Assembly (NCBI RefSeq): GCF_003626535.1 | Contig: NZ_RBAL01000005.1 | Location: forward strand, 1-64,000 | Direction: 5' to 3' | Length of the DNA stretch: 64,000 nt | Source of the DNA: Streptomyces hoynatensis | GTDB lineage: Bacteria > Actinomycetota > Actinomycetes > Streptomycetales > Streptomycetaceae | Part shown: positions 6,796 to 16,679 of the stretch, one piece after another | Layout: each line of letters opens with the position of its first letter | How positions within the stretch are numbered: position 1 is the first letter of the stretch | The notes under the pieces: generated by a model | Seen by the model: only the letters and a program-made list of their open reading frames with translations | What the model was told of the DNA's origin: nothing | Database searches by the model: none | Position numbers and translations under genes: made by a program

Positions 6796-8988
6796 ATGAC
6801 CGGGAGCAGCGGAGAGGTCCCCGAGCGGCTCGGGGACTACGTGCTCGAACGCCGCCTCGGCAGCGGGGGCATGGGCGTGGTCCACCTGGCGCGCACCGTC
6901 GCCGGCCGGCAGCTGGCGATCAAGGTGATCCGCCACGAGTACGCCGAGGACCCCGGCTTCCGGGCGCGTTTCCGGCGCGAGGTGGCGGCGGCCAGGCGCG
7001 TCAGCGGGGCGTTCACCGCGCCCGTCGTCGACGCCGATCCCGAGGGCGACCCGCCCTGGCTCGCCACCCTGTACGTCCCGGGCGGCTCCCTGGCCGACCG
7101 GGTGGAGCGGGACGGGCCCCTGGGCGGGCCCGAGGCGGCCCGGATCGGCGCCGAGCTGGCCGAGGCGCTGCTCGACATCCACCGCTGCGGCCTGGTGCAC
7201 CGCGACCTGAAGCCGGGCAACGTCCTGCTGGCCGGGGACGGCGTGCGCGTCATCGACTTCGGCATCTCGCGCGCCCTGGACGACGGCCGGCGGCTGACGG
7301 AGGACGGGGCGGTGCTCGGCTCGCCGCCCTTCATGGCGCCCGAGCAGCTGACCGGCGGGGCCGAGGTGACCTGGGCGGCCGACGTCTTCGCGCTGGGCGC
7401 GGTGGTGGCGTACGCGGCCACCGGCCGCAGCCCCTTCGAGGCGGGCCGGCAGCCGGGCGGCGACCCGCTGGCCGTGGCCTACCGGGTGGTGCACGAGGAG
7501 CCCGAGCTGTCCGGGGTGCCGGCGTCCCTGCGGGACCTGGTGGCGCTGTGCCTGGCCAAGGACCCGGACGAGCGGCCCGAGGTGGCCGCCGTGCTCCGGA
7601 TGGCCGCCTGGGCGGGCAGCCGGGCGCAGGCCGCGGCCATCCGGGAGTCCCCGGCGTGGCAGGGCGGGCAGCGGCACGGGGGCCGGGCGCCTGCGGGCGC
7701 CGGGCGCGAGGAACGGGACGGGAGCGCCGGGGCGCGCGGCGCCCGCGTGGGGAGCGAGGCCAGGCGTGCGCGCGGGCGCCGCCGCGCGTGGCTGGTGGCC
7801 GCGGCGGTGGTGGCGCTCGCCGCGGCGGGCGGCGGCGCGTTGCTGGCCCGGCAGGCCGGCGGGGAGGGCCAGGCCGGCCCCTCGCGGGACGCCTCGGACG
7901 ACCCGGCCGGAGGGGGCGCGTCCGCCACAGGTCCCCCGCGTCCCTGGGAACTCGACCTCCGGGAGCACGGGGTCCTGGACGCCGCGACGGCCGGCCTGCG
8001 CTGCGCCCCGGCCGGCGGCGACCTGCTGTGCGGGGCGGGAGCCGAACTGGCGGTGCTCTTCGGCCCCGAGGGAACGGAGCGCTGGACCCACGGCGGCCCG
8101 CGGGACGCGCTCGGCGGCCCGGCGCCCCTGGCCGTCGGCGACACCGTGTTCGCCCGCTCGGACAAGGGCGTGGTCGCGCTGGCCCGGGAGGACGGCGAGG
8201 AACGCTGGGAGATCGACGCCCCCGAGCTGACCGGCTCGCTGGTCGCCACCGACCGCAGCCTGGCCCTCCAGAACGGCGACAGCACCCTGCGCTTCTACGC
8301 CCTGGACTCCCCCGAGCCGCTCGGCACCTGGGAGACGCCGGGACGCTATGTGACGGCCACCCTGGGCAACGCCGACCGGGTGCTCGTGCTCAGCCGCGAC
8401 GCGGGCTCGGGGGGCGACCTCGCGCTCACCCTGCTCGGCGACGCGGGCCGGGAGCTGTGGCCCGGGCCGGTGCCGCCCCCGGCCGAGGCCGCCGGGGACC
8501 TGCGCCCGCTCGGCATGGACGCCTCGGCCGGGTACTTCGAGGAGCTCGACCCCGAGGTTCCGGTCGTGACCGCGGTGCTGCGCCTCGACCTGCGCGACGG
8601 TTCCTGGACGCGCACGGAGCTGCCCGAGGCGGCCGAGCAGCGTTCCGTGCTCGCCGACGGCCTCGTCTACGTCTCCACGGGCGCAGGACGGCTCGCGGCC
8701 GTGGACCCGGCGGCCGGGGAACTGCTGTGGCAGGCGGACCTCACGGAGGCCGAGCCACCGCTCTCCGAGCCGGCCGTGGCGAACGGCCTGCTGTACCTCT
8801 CGGACGCCGAGGGGCGGCTGCGGCGGGTGGACGCGGCGGACGGCGAGCCGCGGGGCGTGGGCGAGCCCCATCCGGGGACCCCGGGCCCCGGCAGCGACGC
8901 CTGGGCGCCGCCGCCGGTGATCGAGGACGGCGTGGCCTACGTGGTCACCCTGGGGAACACGCTGTACGCCATGCCGCTCGGCGACTGA
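6796..8988 (+). CDS. Transmembrane Ser/Thr protein kinase with extracellular PQQ-like beta-propeller
   Basis: This 730-residue Hanks-type kinase has a glycine loop (GSGGMGVV, residues 22-29), catalytic Lys43 in LAIKVIR, HRDLKPGN with catalytic Asp137, and DFG at 154-156. A linker rich in Gly, Ala and Arg leads to one membrane helix (AWLVAAAVVALAAAGGG). The outer half has repeated blade motifs such as GTERWTHGG, GEERWEID and GELLWQADL, typical of PQQ-like propellers that sense ligands or proteins. The ATG at 6796 has a strong SD (CGGAGG). A -10-like TACGCT lies about 40 nt upstream. The signal and targets are unknown. Confidence 0.93.
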   Translation: MTGSSGEVPERLGDYVLERRLGSGGMGVVHLARTVAGRQLAIKVIRHEYAEDPGFRARFRREVAAARRVSGAFTAPVVDADPEGDPPWLATLYVPGGSLADRVERDGPLGGPEAARIGAELAEALLDIHRCGLVHRDLKPGNVLLAGDGVRVIDFGISRALDDGRRLTEDGAVLGSPPFMAPEQLTGGAEVTWAADVFALGAVVAYAATGRSPFEAGRQPGGDPLAVAYRVVHEEPELSGVPASLRDLVALCLAKDPDERPEVAAVLRMAAWAGSRAQAAAIRESPAWQGGQRHGGRAPAGAGREERDGSAGARGARVGSEARRARGRRRAWLVAAAVVALAAAGGGALLARQAGGEGQAGPSRDASDDPAGGGASATGPPRPWELDLREHGVLDAATAGLRCAPAGGDLLCGAGAELAVLFGPEGTERWTHGGPRDALGGPAPLAVGDTVFARSDKGVVALAREDGEERWEIDAPELTGSLVATDRSLALQNGDSTLRFYALDSPEPLGTWETPGRYVTATLGNADRVLVLSRDAGSGGDLALTLLGDAGRELWPGPVPPPAEAAGDLRPLGMDASAGYFEELDPEVPVVTAVLRLDLRDGSWTRTELPEAAEQRSVLADGLVYVSTGAGRLAAVDPAAGELLWQADLTEAEPPLSEPAVANGLLYLSDAEGRLRRVDAADGEPRGVGEPHPGTPGPGSDAWAPPPVIEDGVAYVVTLGNTLYAMPLGD

Positions 8989-9125
8989 CTCCCGGCCCGC
9001 CCGCGAGGGCCCGCACCGGAACCGGCCCGCACCGGAACCGGCCGGCCCGGCGCGGCTCCCGGACGCGGCTCCCCGGACGCGCGGCTCCCGGACCGGGCCG
9101 GGCCCGCCCGGCGCGCCGGCGCGGC

Positions 9126-10970
9126 TCAGCCCTCGAGCCTGCTGATGTCCCGGACCGCGCCCTTGTCGGCGCTGGTGGCCATCGCGGCGTACGCGCGCAG
9201 CGCCGTGGACACCTTGCGGTCCCGCGCGACCGGCGCGTACCGGCCGCCGAGCGCCTCGCGGCGCGCGGCGAGCTCCTCCTCGGGGACCCGCAGTTCGATG
9301 CGGCGGCCGGGGATGTCGATCCGGATCGGGTCGCCGTCGCGGACCAGGGCGATCGTGCCGCCGGCCGCCGCCTCGGGCGAGACGTGGCCGATGGAGAGCC
9401 CCGAGGTGCCGCCGGAGAACCGGCCGTCGGTGATCAGGGCGCACTTCTTGCCCAGGCCCCGGCCCTTGAGGAAGGCGGTCGGATACAGCATCTCCTGCAT
9501 GCCGGGGCCGCCGCGCGGGCCCTCGTAGCGGACGACGACCACGTCGCCCTCCTTGACCCGCTTGGCCAGGATCGCCTCCACGGCCTCCTCCTGGGACTCC
9601 ACGACCACCGCGGGGCCCTCGAAGGTCCAGATCGACTCGTCCACGCCCGCCGTCTTCACCACGCAGCCGTCCTCGGCGAGGTTGCCGTACAGGACCGCGA
9701 GGCCGCCGTCCGCCGAGTAGGCGTGGGCGACGTCCCGCACGCAGCCCTGCTCGGCGTCGGTGTCCAGCGACTCCCAGCGCTCGGACTGGGAGAAGGCGCT
9801 GGCCGACCGCACGCAGCCGGGGGCGGCGTGGAACAGCTCGACGGCCTCGGGCGAGGGCGAGCCGCCGCGGATGTCCCAGCGCTTGAGCCACTCGGCGAGC
9901 GAGTCGGCGTGCACCGCGTGCACGTCCTCGTTCAGCAGCCCGGCGCGGTGCAGCTCGCCGAGGATCGCGGGGATGCCGCCGGCGCGGTGCACGTCCTCCA
10001 TGTGGTACGAGCCGTTGGGGGCGACCTTGCAGACGCACGGCACCCGGCGGGAGAGGGCGTCGATGTCCGCCATGTCGAAGGAGACCTGCGCCTCCTGCGC
10101 GGCGGCGAGCAGGTGCAGGATCGTGTTGGTGGAGCCGCCCATGCCGACGTCCATGGCCATCGCGTTCTCGAAGGCCGCCCGGGAGGCGATGGCCCGCGGC
10201 AGGACCGTGGCGTCGTCCTGCTCGTAGTAGCGCTTGGTGATCTCGACCACGGTGCGCCCCGCGCCCTCGTACAGGTCGCGGCGGGCCGTGTGGGTGGCGA
10301 GGACGGAGCCGTTGCCCGGCAGCGCGAGGCCCAGGGCCTCCACCAGGCAGTTCATGGAGTTCGCGGTGAACATGCCGGAACAGGAGCCGCAGGTCGGACA
10401 GGCGGCCTCCTCGATGCGCAGCAGGTTCTCGTCCGAGGTCTCCTCGGAGACCGCCTCGGACATGGCGCTGATCAGGTCGAGGTTGGAGCGGACCGTGCCG
10501 TCGACCAGCGTGGCCTTGCCTGCCTCCATGGGGCCGCCGGAGACGAACACGGTGGGGATGTTCAGCCGCATCGCCGCCATGAGCATGCCCGGGGTGATCT
10601 TGTCGCAGTTGGAGATGCACACCAGGGCGTCGGCGCAGTGCGCCTCGACCATGTACTCGACGGCGTCGGCGATCAGGTCGCGGGAGGGCAGCGAGTAGAG
10701 CATGCCGCCGTGGCCCATGGCGATGCCGTCGTCGACCGCGATGGTGTTGAACTCGCGGGGCACGCCCCCGGCGGCCGAGATCGCCTCGGAGACGATCCTG
10801 CCGACCGGCTGGAGGTGGGTGTGGCCCGGCACGAACTCGGTGAAGCTGTTGGCCACCGCGATGATCGGCTTGCCGAAGTCCTCCCGCGCTACGCCCGCGG
10901 CACGCAGCAGCGCGCGTGCGCCCGCCATGTTGCGGCCGTGAGTGACGGTGCGGGACCTCAGTGTCGCCAT
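9126..10970 (-). CDS. ilvD: Dihydroxy-acid dehydratase
   Basis: This 614-residue enzyme of isoleucine, valine and CoA-precursor synthesis converts 2,3-dihydroxy-3-methylvalerate/isovalerate to the 2-oxo acid. Iron-sulfur ligands are visible in [10 protein letters not shown] and in [20 protein letters not shown]. The C-terminal [11 protein letters not shown] signature is also intact. The length equals that of the [4Fe-4S] E. coli-type enzyme. The ATG at 10970 is preceded by GGGAGG about 10 nt upstream. The frame remains open upstream without homology. A TAGCCT -10 candidate lies at 11012-11017 on the minus strand, giving a leader of about 35-40 nt. Confidence 0.97.
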   Translation of the reverse strand: MATLRSRTVTHGRNMAGARALLRAAGVAREDFGKPIIAVANSFTEFVPGHTHLQPVGRIVSEAISAAGGVPREFNTIAVDDGIAMGHGGMLYSLPSRDLIADAVEYMVEAHCADALVCISNCDKITPGMLMAAMRLNIPTVFVSGGPMEAGKATLVDGTVRSNLDLISAMSEAVSEETSDENLLRIEEAACPTCGSCSGMFTANSMNCLVEALGLALPGNGSVLATHTARRDLYEGAGRTVVEITKRYYEQDDATVLPRAIASRAAFENAMAMDVGMGGSTNTILHLLAAAQEAQVSFDMADIDALSRRVPCVCKVAPNGSYHMEDVHRAGGIPAILGELHRAGLLNEDVHAVHADSLAEWLKRWDIRGGSPSPEAVELFHAAPGCVRSASAFSQSERWESLDTDAEQGCVRDVAHAYSADGGLAVLYGNLAEDGCVVKTAGVDESIWTFEGPAVVVESQEEAVEAILAKRVKEGDVVVVRYEGPRGGPGMQEMLYPTAFLKGRGLGKKCALITDGRFSGGTSGLSIGHVSPEAAAGGTIALVRDGDPIRIDIPGRRIELRVPEEELAARREALGGRYAPVARDRKVSTALRAYAAMATSADKGAVRDISRLEG

Positions 10971-11011
10971 GGTGTCTGGCCCTCCCTGCGAGGCTGTCTG
11001 GCTGACTTTCG

Positions 11012-11017
11012 AGGCTA
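11012..11017 (-). promoter_or_regulatory. Candidate ilvD -10 box
   Basis: TAGCCT on the minus strand lies 41 bp upstream of the ilvD start and fits the Streptomyces TANNNT consensus. No clear -35 is seen. No leucine/valine-rich leader peptide or attenuator hairpin was recognised in the 212-bp upstream region. Confidence 0.35.
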
Positions 11018-11182
11018 CGCCCCTCGCCCGGTTCCCGGGACGTCGATTTCGGGATACGAGACACCTCCCTAGGCGCCCCGACGCGCCCCCGCAAGCCCCC
11101 GGGCGCCCCGTCGCGAGGTCTCGCGGGCTTGCGGGGCGCGGGCTCACCGGGCTTGCGGGCGCTTGCGGGCTTGCGGGCTCGC

Positions 11183-12181
11183 TCAGCCGAGCGGCGGGTT
11201 CGCGGCGGGCGCCGGGGGCGGGTCGGCCGGGTGCGGGGCGAGCAGCGGCAGCGGCCTGGCGCCGGGCGGCAGCCCGGTCTGGGCCGCGAGCCGCGCGGCG
11301 CACAGCTCCGCCAGCCGGTCGTAGCCCTCCTTGCCCATCAGCTCGGTCAGCTCCGCCCGGTAGCTGACGTAGAGGGGCTCGCCCGCCCCGTGCGCCGCGG
11401 GCGCGCCGGTGCACCACCAGTGCAGGTCGTGACCGCCGGGACCCCAGCCGCGCCGGTCGTACTCCCCGATCGACACGTAGAGCAACTGCTCCCCGTCGGG
11501 CTGCTCCACCCACTCGTACGTCCGCCGCACCGGCAGCTGCCAGCACACGTCGGGCTTGGTCTCCAGCGGCTCGCGGCCCTCGCGCAGGGCCAGCGTGTGC
11601 AGCGCGCAACCCGCGCCCGTCGCGAACCCCGGGCGGTTGAGGAAGATGCACGCCCCCTGGATGCGCCGCGTACGCCGATCGCCGCCCGCCTCGGCCGCCT
11701 CCCCTTCGGCCTCTTCGGCCCCTTCGGCCCCTTCGCCCCCTTCGATCTCTTCCCCCTCTTCAGCGTCCTCGCCGTCCTCCGCTTCGGGCTCCTCGACCTC
11801 GACCCAGCCGCCCTCCTGGGCCTCCGCGTGGAACTGCCAGGTCTCGGGCGTCAGCCGCGCCGCGTGCTCGGCCACCCGCCGCTCGTCCTCCTCGTCGGAG
11901 AAGTGCGCGCCGAGCGAGCAACAGCCGTCGGTGGCGCGCCCCGCGTGGATGCCCTGGCAGCCGCGCCCGAAGACGCACTCCCAGCGGGAGGTCAGCCACG
12001 TCAGGTCGCAGCGGAACACCTGCTCGGGATCGGCCGGGTCGGGGAACTCCACCCAGGCCCTGGGGTGGTTGAGCGCCACCTCCTCCCCGGCGGCACGGCG
12101 GCGCGCGCCGTCGAGCGGCTCGGTGAACGAGCCTCGCGTGCGGGTTGTTCTGCCCAGCTTCGCCCTCTTCGTCTTCGCCAC
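11183..12181 (-). CDS. Cysteine-rich conserved protein, possible metal-cluster binder
   Basis: This 332-residue protein has two Cys-rich blocks: Cys58, 69, 75, 87 and 88 in the N-terminal half, and Cys178, 192 and 213 in a segment reading [15 protein letters not shown] then [10 protein letters not shown]. The second block recalls Cys-box proteins of the YkgJ/DUF3109 type that bind Zn or Fe, but I am not certain of the family. An acidic Glu/Ala-rich insert (about 126-165) separates the blocks and looks lineage-specific. The GTG start has TACTCT six nt upstream, so the mRNA is probably leaderless. It is divergent from ppx/gppA with 35 bp between starts. Confidence 0.82.
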   Translation of the reverse strand: MAKTKRAKLGRTTRTRGSFTEPLDGARRRAAGEEVALNHPRAWVEFPDPADPEQVFRCDLTWLTSRWECVFGRGCQGIHAGRATDGCCSLGAHFSDEEDERRVAEHAARLTPETWQFHAEAQEGGWVEVEEPEAEDGEDAEEGEEIEGGEGAEGAEEAEGEAAEAGGDRRTRRIQGACIFLNRPGFATGAGCALHTLALREGREPLETKPDVCWQLPVRRTYEWVEQPDGEQLLYVSIGEYDRRGWGPGGHDLHWWCTGAPAAHGAGEPLYVSYRAELTELMGKEGYDRLAELCAARLAAQTGLPPGARPLPLLAPHPADPPPAPAANPPLG

Positions 12182-12187
12182 CTGGCC

Positions 12188-12193
12188 AGAGTA
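12188..12193 (-). promoter_or_regulatory. -10 box of leaderless transcript for the Cys-rich protein
   Basis: TACTCT on the minus strand ends 6 nt before the GTG start at 12181, so transcription would begin at or next to the start codon. No Shine-Dalgarno is present between them. Confidence 0.5.
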
Positions 12194-12202
12194 AGGGGAC
12201 GG

Positions 12203-12208
12203 TAGCGT
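12203..12208 (+). promoter_or_regulatory. -10 box of leaderless transcript for Ppx/GppA
   Basis: TAGCGT ends 8 nt before the ATG at 12217 with no SD in between. Together with the opposing box at 12188-12193 it makes a very compact divergent promoter pair. Confidence 0.5.
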
Positions 12209-12216
12209 TGACCCCC

Positions 12217-13149
12217 ATGAGGCTCGGTGTTCTGGACGTCGGTTCCAACACGGTCCACCTGCTGGTGGTCGACGCGCATCCCGGCGCGCGTCCGCTGCCC
12301 GCCTCCTCGCACAAGTCCGAACTGCGGCTGGCCGAACTCCTGGAGGCGGACGGCTCGATCGGGACGGCCGGGGTCGACCGGCTGGTGAGCACCGTCCGGG
12401 AGGCCCTGGAGGCCGCCGAGGAGCAGGGCGTCGCGGCCCTGCTGCCCTTCGCCACCTCCGCGGTGCGCGAGGCGGGCAACGCGGACGAGGTGCTGCGCCG
12501 GGTCGCGGAGGAGACCGGCGTGGACCTGCAGGTGCTGTCGGGCCCCGACGAGGCCCGACTGACGTTCCTGGCGGCCCGCCGGTGGCTGGGCTGGTCGGCC
12601 GGGCGGCTGCTGATGTTCGACATCGGCGGCGGCTCCTTCGAGGTCGCCCTCGGCATCGACGAGGAGCCTGACGTGGCGGTCTCCCTGCCGCTCGGCGCGG
12701 GCCGGCTGACGGCGGCCAGGCTGCCGGGCGACCCGCCCGCGGCGGCGGACGTCCGCGCGCTGCGCCGGGAGGTGCGTACCCAACTGGCCGGGGTGATGGG
12801 CGACTTCACCAGGTACGGCCAGCCCGACCGCGTGGTGGGCACCTCCAAGACCTTCAAGCAGCTGGCCCGCGTCACCGGGGCGGCGAGGTCGGCAGAGGGC
12901 CTGTACGTGCGGCGCGAGATGAGCCGCTCCGACCTGCGGACCTGGGTGCAGAAGCTGGCCGAACTCCCGGTGCGCGAACGCCGGCAGCTGCCCGGGGTGT
13001 CCGAGGGCCGGGCCCGTCAGCTGCTGGCCGGGGCCGTGGTGGCCGAGGCGGCGATGGACCTGTTCGACATCGAGACGCTCGAGGTCTGCCCGTGGGCCCT
13101 GCGCGAGGGCGTCATCCTGCGCCGCCTCGACCACATGCCGGGCGACTGA
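12217..13149 (+). CDS. Ppx/GppA family exopolyphosphatase / pppGpp phosphohydrolase
   Basis: This 310-residue member of the ASKHA fold opens directly with the phosphate-1 motif ([17 protein letters not shown], residues 3-19). It also has the signature [16 protein letters not shown] and a conserved [10 protein letters not shown] segment. It corresponds to the short, catalytic-core-only actinobacterial Ppx1-type form without the C-terminal HD domain. It should degrade polyphosphate and/or pppGpp in the cytoplasm and so touch stringent and phosphate responses. Starting exactly at the fold supports ATG 12217 and a leaderless mRNA. Confidence 0.92.
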   Translation: MRLGVLDVGSNTVHLLVVDAHPGARPLPASSHKSELRLAELLEADGSIGTAGVDRLVSTVREALEAAEEQGVAALLPFATSAVREAGNADEVLRRVAEETGVDLQVLSGPDEARLTFLAARRWLGWSAGRLLMFDIGGGSFEVALGIDEEPDVAVSLPLGAGRLTAARLPGDPPAAADVRALRREVRTQLAGVMGDFTRYGQPDRVVGTSKTFKQLARVTGAARSAEGLYVRREMSRSDLRTWVQKLAELPVRERRQLPGVSEGRARQLLAGAVVAEAAMDLFDIETLEVCPWALREGVILRRLDHMPGD

Positions 13150-13155
13150 CGGCGC

Positions 13156-13893
13156 TCAGGCGGTGCGGCGGCGCAGCGTGGCCGCCCCCAGGCCGAGGAC
13201 GCCGAGCGCGACGGCCGCCACGATGAGCACGTCGCGCACGTAGTCCACGGTGAGGTCGGAGTGCTTCAGCACCTCCGTCATGCCGTCCACCGAGTAGGAC
13301 ATCGGCAGCACGTTGGAGACGTATTCGAGCACCGGCTGCATCGCGGAGCGCGGCGCGAACAGGCCGCACAGCAGGATCTGCGGGAACAGGATCGCCGGCA
13401 TGAACTGCACCGCCTGGAACTCGGAGGCGGCGAAGGCCGAGACGAACAGCCCGAGGGCCGTGCCGAGCAGCGCGTTGAGCAGGGCCACCAGCAGCAGCAG
13501 CCAGGGCGAGCCGGCGATGTCGAGGTCGAGGAACCACAGCGCCACGCCGGTGGCGAGGCCGGCCTGGAGCACGGCGAAGACGCCGAAGGCCAGCGCGTAT
13601 CCGAGGATCAGGTCCGCCTTGCCCAGCGGCATGGCCAGCAGCCGTTCCAGCGTGCCCGAGGTGCGTTCCCGCAGCGTGGCGATCGAGGTCACCAGGAACA
13701 TGGTGACCAGCGGGAAGATGCCGAGCAGCGAGGAGCCGATGCGGTCGAAGGAGCCGCGGTCGGAGTCGAAGACGTAGTACAGCAGCACCAGCAGCAGCAC
13801 CGGCACGAGCAGCAGCAGGGCGATGGTGCGCGGGTCGTGCCGCAGCTGGCGCAGCACGCGCAGGGCGGTCGCGAGGATGCGGGTGGCACTCAA
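13156..13893 (-). CDS. ABC-2 type transporter permease
   Basis: This 245-residue membrane protein has about six hydrophobic segments (for example IALLLLVPVLLLVLLYYVF and LVALLNALLGTALGLFVSAF). It carries the ABC-2 signature region LRERTSGTLERLLAMPL. It pairs with the ATPase immediately upstream on the same strand. I infer a TTG start at 13893 (MSATRILATAL), five nt after the ATPase stop. No ATG or GTG in this frame fits better, and a GAAGAAGG precedes it. It is likely a small-molecule exporter controlled by the nearby TetR protein. Confidence 0.87.
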   Translation of the reverse strand: MSATRILATALRVLRQLRHDPRTIALLLLVPVLLLVLLYYVFDSDRGSFDRIGSSLLGIFPLVTMFLVTSIATLRERTSGTLERLLAMPLGKADLILGYALAFGVFAVLQAGLATGVALWFLDLDIAGSPWLLLLVALLNALLGTALGLFVSAFAASEFQAVQFMPAILFPQILLCGLFAPRSAMQPVLEYVSNVLPMSYSVDGMTEVLKHSDLTVDYVRDVLIVAAVALGVLGLGAATLRRRTA

Positions 13894-13898
13894 GGTGC

Positions 13899-14846
13899 TC
13901 AGCCTTCTTCGTTGTCTCGGTTGTCTCGGTTGTCTCGGGGGTGTCGCCGGGGGTCTTCGGGCTCCCGGTGGTTCTGGTGGTTCTGGTGGTCTCGGTGCTC
14001 CTGGTCCGCGGGGTCCCCGGGGTTCCGGGGGTCTTCCCTCCCGCCGTCGCGGCGGGCGGTGTCCTCCTCGACGAGCCGGAGGAACGCGTCCTCCACCGTC
14101 TCGCTTCCGGTGCGCCGGCGCATCTCGTCCGGCGTGCCCTCCGCGAGGATGCGGCCGTCCCGCATGAGGATCAGCCGCTGGCAGCGGTCGGCCTCGTCCA
14201 TGACGTGCGAGGAGATCAGCAGGGAGGCCCCGCGCTCGGCGGCCAGCCGGTGGAAGAGCCCCCACAGGCTGCGGCGCAGCACGGGGTCGAGCCCGACGGT
14301 CGGCTCGTCGAGGACCAGCAACTCGGGGGTGCCGAGCAGCGCCACGGCCAGGGAGACGCGCGAGCGCTGGCCGCCGGAGAGGTTGGCGACCAGGGAGCCG
14401 GCGTGCGAGGTCAGGTCCACGTCGGCGAGGGCCGCGTCCACCTGCCGTTCCCGCTCCCGGCGGGGAACGCCGAGCACGGCGGCGTAGTACGCCAGGTTCT
14501 GCCGGATGGTGAGGTCCGCGTAGACGGAGGGCGCCTGGGTGACGTAGCCGAGGCGGTGCCTGAGCGAGGGGCTGCCCGCCGGGCGCCCCAGCACCTCCAG
14601 GGTGCCCGTCACCTTCGCCTGGGCGCCGACGATGGCCCGCATCAGCGTCGTCTTCCCGCAGCCCGAGGGCCCGAGCAGCCCGGTGACCGAACCGCGCGCC
14701 ACCGCGAAGTCCAGCCCCTTGAGCACCGGCGTGCGACCGCGCACGACCCCGAGGTCGCGCGCCCGCACCGCCTCCCGGCCCGCCGCGGCGGGCCCCAGGG
14801 CGCCCTCGCCCCCGCCTTGCTCGTCGTCCGGGATTTTATTCATCAT
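13899..14846 (-). CDS. ABC transporter ATP-binding protein (ABC-2 exporter)
   Basis: This 315-residue ATPase has Walker [11 protein letters not shown]-loop [12 protein letters not shown], signature LSGGQRSR, Walker [14 protein letters not shown] and H-loop [10 protein letters not shown], all intact. It is of the DrrA/CcmA class. The C-terminal tail of about 45 residues is a low-complexity run rich in Asp, His, Asn, Arg and Pro (for example [16 protein letters not shown]), apparently from slippage repeats, and is unlikely to be catalytic. I chose the ATG at 14846 (MMNKIPDDE) over the upstream 14882 codon. It lies inside an imperfect palindrome that could be a TetR operator. Confidence 0.92.
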   Translation of the reverse strand: MMNKIPDDEQGGGEGALGPAAAGREAVRARDLGVVRGRTPVLKGLDFAVARGSVTGLLGPSGCGKTTLMRAIVGAQAKVTGTLEVLGRPAGSPSLRHRLGYVTQAPSVYADLTIRQNLAYYAAVLGVPRRERERQVDAALADVDLTSHAGSLVANLSGGQRSRVSLAVALLGTPELLVLDEPTVGLDPVLRRSLWGLFHRLAAERGASLLISSHVMDEADRCQRLILMRDGRILAEGTPDEMRRRTGSETVEDAFLRLVEEDTARRDGGREDPRNPGDPADQEHRDHQNHQNHREPEDPRRHPRDNRDNRDNEEG

Positions 14847-14857
14847 GTGTTTAATAA
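14836..14857. promoter_or_regulatory. AT-rich imperfect palindrome overlapping the exporter ATPase start (TetR operator candidate)
   Basis: A 22-bp element with arms TTATT and AATAA matches its own reverse complement at 16 of 22 positions. It is strikingly AT-rich for this genome and overlaps the ATG codons of the exporter ATPase gene. It lies between the exporter operon and the divergent TIM-barrel/TetR pair, where a TetR operator would be expected. Confidence 0.45.
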
Positions 14858-14906
14858 TCCTCGTGAGGCTTCCCACGGTCAAGGCGGAAGGGCCGGGGGT
14901 TGCGCT

Positions 14907-14912
14907 TAGGCT
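14907..14912 (+). promoter_or_regulatory. -10 box of leaderless transcript for TIM-barrel gene
   Basis: TAGGCT ends 7 nt before the GTG at 14920 with no SD. It is one of many such boxes in this window. Confidence 0.45.
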
Positions 14913-14919
14913 GGGCGCC

Positions 14920-15777
14920 GTGGCACATCAGGCACCGGCTCCGCTCGCGAAGGTCGCCCTCTCGACGGCCTCCGTGTACCCGGAGAACACCGCTTCCGCT
15001 TTCCGCATAGCCGGGCGTCTCGGCTATGACGGGGTGGAGGTGATGGTGTGGACCGACCCGGTGAGCCAGGATCTGGACGCGTTGCGCCGGCTCTCGGAGC
15101 GGGAGGGGGTGCCGATCCTGGCCGTGCACGCCCCCTGCCTGCTCGTCACCCAGCGCGTGTGGTCGAGCGACCCGTGGCGCAAGCTCAGCCGGGCCAGGGA
15201 GGCGGCCGAGGCGCTCGGGGCGAGCACCGTCGTCGTGCACCCGCCGTTCCGCTGGCAGCGCGGCTACGCCCGCGACTTCGTGGCGGGGATACGGCGCATG
15301 GCTGACGAGACGGACGTCAGGTTCGCGGTGGAGAACATGTACCCCTGGCGGTACCGCGATCGCAGGCTGGAGGCCTACGCGCCCGGCTGGGACCCGACGG
15401 ACGAGGACTTCCCGCACTTCACGCTCGACGTCTCGCACGCGGCCACCTCGCGGTCGGACGCGCTGGCGATGGCCGACCGGATGGGGGACCGGCTGGGGCA
15501 CGTGCACCTCTCGGACGGCTCTGGCTCGGGCAAGGACGAGCACCTGGTGCCGGGGCACGGCACCCAGCCCTGCGCCGAGCTGCTGGCGCGGCTCGCGGCC
15601 TCCGGCTACCGGGGGCACGTCGTCGCCGAGATCAACACCCGCCGGGCGGCCTCCTCGGCGCAGCGCGAGGCCGACCTGGCCGAGACCCTGGACTTCACCA
15701 GGCGGCACCTGGCCGTCCCGGGGGGCGGGGCGGGGGCCGCGGGGCGCCCCGTGCCGGCGGAGGAGGCCGGGCCGTGA
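14920..15777 (+). CDS. Sugar phosphate isomerase/epimerase family protein (xylose isomerase-like TIM barrel)
   Basis: This 285-residue AP_endonuc_2 fold protein has barrel strands and metal-ligand motifs in [52 protein letters not shown] and VVAEINTR. His, Glu and Asp ligands of a divalent metal site look intact. Such proteins isomerise sugars or inositol derivatives, but the substrate is not deducible. The GTG start at 14920 fits both the domain boundary and the leaderless -10 box. It overlaps the TetR gene by GTGA, so the pair is one transcript. Confidence 0.9.
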   Translation: MAHQAPAPLAKVALSTASVYPENTASAFRIAGRLGYDGVEVMVWTDPVSQDLDALRRLSEREGVPILAVHAPCLLVTQRVWSSDPWRKLSRAREAAEALGASTVVVHPPFRWQRGYARDFVAGIRRMADETDVRFAVENMYPWRYRDRRLEAYAPGWDPTDEDFPHFTLDVSHAATSRSDALAMADRMGDRLGHVHLSDGSGSGKDEHLVPGHGTQPCAELLARLAASGYRGHVVAEINTRRAASSAQREADLAETLDFTRRHLAVPGGGAGAAGRPVPAEEAGP

Positions 15778-16433
15778 GCCCGGCGGCCCCCGCCGCGCCC
15801 GCGGGCGGCGGGCCGCGCCGCGGGCGGGGGCGGCCGCGGCGGGCCGACGTCGCCGAACTGCCCGCCACCCGGGACCGCATCCTGGCCGCCGCGCGGGAGG
15901 TCTTCGCGGAGCGGGGCTACGACAAGACGTCCATCCGGGAGATCGCCAGGCTCGCCGACGTGAATCCCGCCCTCGTGCACCACTACTACGGCACCAAGGA
16001 GCGGATCTTCGCCGCCGCCGTGGCCGCCGCGGCGGCCCCCGCGACGGCCGGGCTGCCGGTGGCGCAGCAGTTCCCGCCCGAGGAGACCGGCCTGGCGTTC
16101 ACCCGGCTCTTCTTCGGCGTCTGGGAGAACCCGGCGACGCGCGGCCCCCTCCTCGCGCTGGTGCGGTCCGCGGTGAACAACGAGACCGCCGCCGGCATCT
16201 TCCGCGGCTTCGTCACCTCGCAGCTGCTGTCCCGGGTCACCGGCGGGCTCGACCTGCCGGACGCCGAGCTGCGGGCCGAACTCGCCGCGGCGCAGCTGGT
16301 GGGCACGGTCATGCTGCGCTACGTCATGCGCTTCGAGCCGCTGGCCGGCGCCGACGCCGAGGAACTGATCCGCCGCCTCGCCCCCGTCGTCCAGCACCAC
16401 CTGACCGGGCACGGCCTCCACCCACCGCACTGA
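15774..16433 (+). CDS. TetR family transcriptional regulator
   Basis: This 219-residue regulator has an N-terminal TetR DNA-binding domain: [20 protein letters not shown], then [21 protein letters not shown] with the recognition helix. A basic low-complexity N-terminal arm ([11 protein letters not shown]) precedes it. The C-terminal ligand domain resembles the TetR_C type common beside ABC-2 exporters in Streptomyces. The GTG overlaps the stop of the TIM-barrel gene. It is the natural repressor candidate for the divergent ABC exporter, through the 14836-14857 palindrome. Confidence 0.93.
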   Translation: MSPAAPAAPAGGGPRRGRGRPRRADVAELPATRDRILAAAREVFAERGYDKTSIREIARLADVNPALVHHYYGTKERIFAAAVAAAAAPATAGLPVAQQFPPEETGLAFTRLFFGVWENPATRGPLLALVRSAVNNETAAGIFRGFVTSQLLSRVTGGLDLPDAELRAELAAAQLVGTVMLRYVMRFEPLAGADAEELIRRLAPVVQHHLTGHGLHPPH

Positions 16434-16649
16434 ACGCGCCGGCGCACCGCGCCGCACGCCCGGCACCACGCAACCCCGGCGCGCCCCCGCGCCCTGATGG
16501 CGCCCACACCGGCGCGCCCCTGCCCCCCACGCCGCGACGTCCGCGCCCGCGCCCGCCGGGGCCGTACGCGGGGGGCCCGCGCCCTTTCCACGCGCCCCGT
16601 GGCGCCGCCGCACGCCGGGGCGAACGCGGGGGCGCGGGCGGGAGCGCAC

Positions 16650-16679
16650 GCGGGGGCGCGGGCTAAGCCCCGCCCCCGC
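16650..16679. terminator. GC-rich hairpin around the shared 3' ends
   Basis: A near-perfect inverted repeat pairs GCGGGGGCG on the left with CGCCCCCGC on the right. The TAG stop of the minus-strand gene lies in the loop. It could stop transcription arriving from the TetR gene. Confidence 0.4.

Noticed and set aside
6127..11094. 1655-residue minus-strand open frame and a 1478-residue plus-strand frame at 6636-11072
   Set aside because: Both are read-through shadows of the kinase and ilvD genes. Only the last 194 residues of the first are a real membrane protein, with its own start at 6711.
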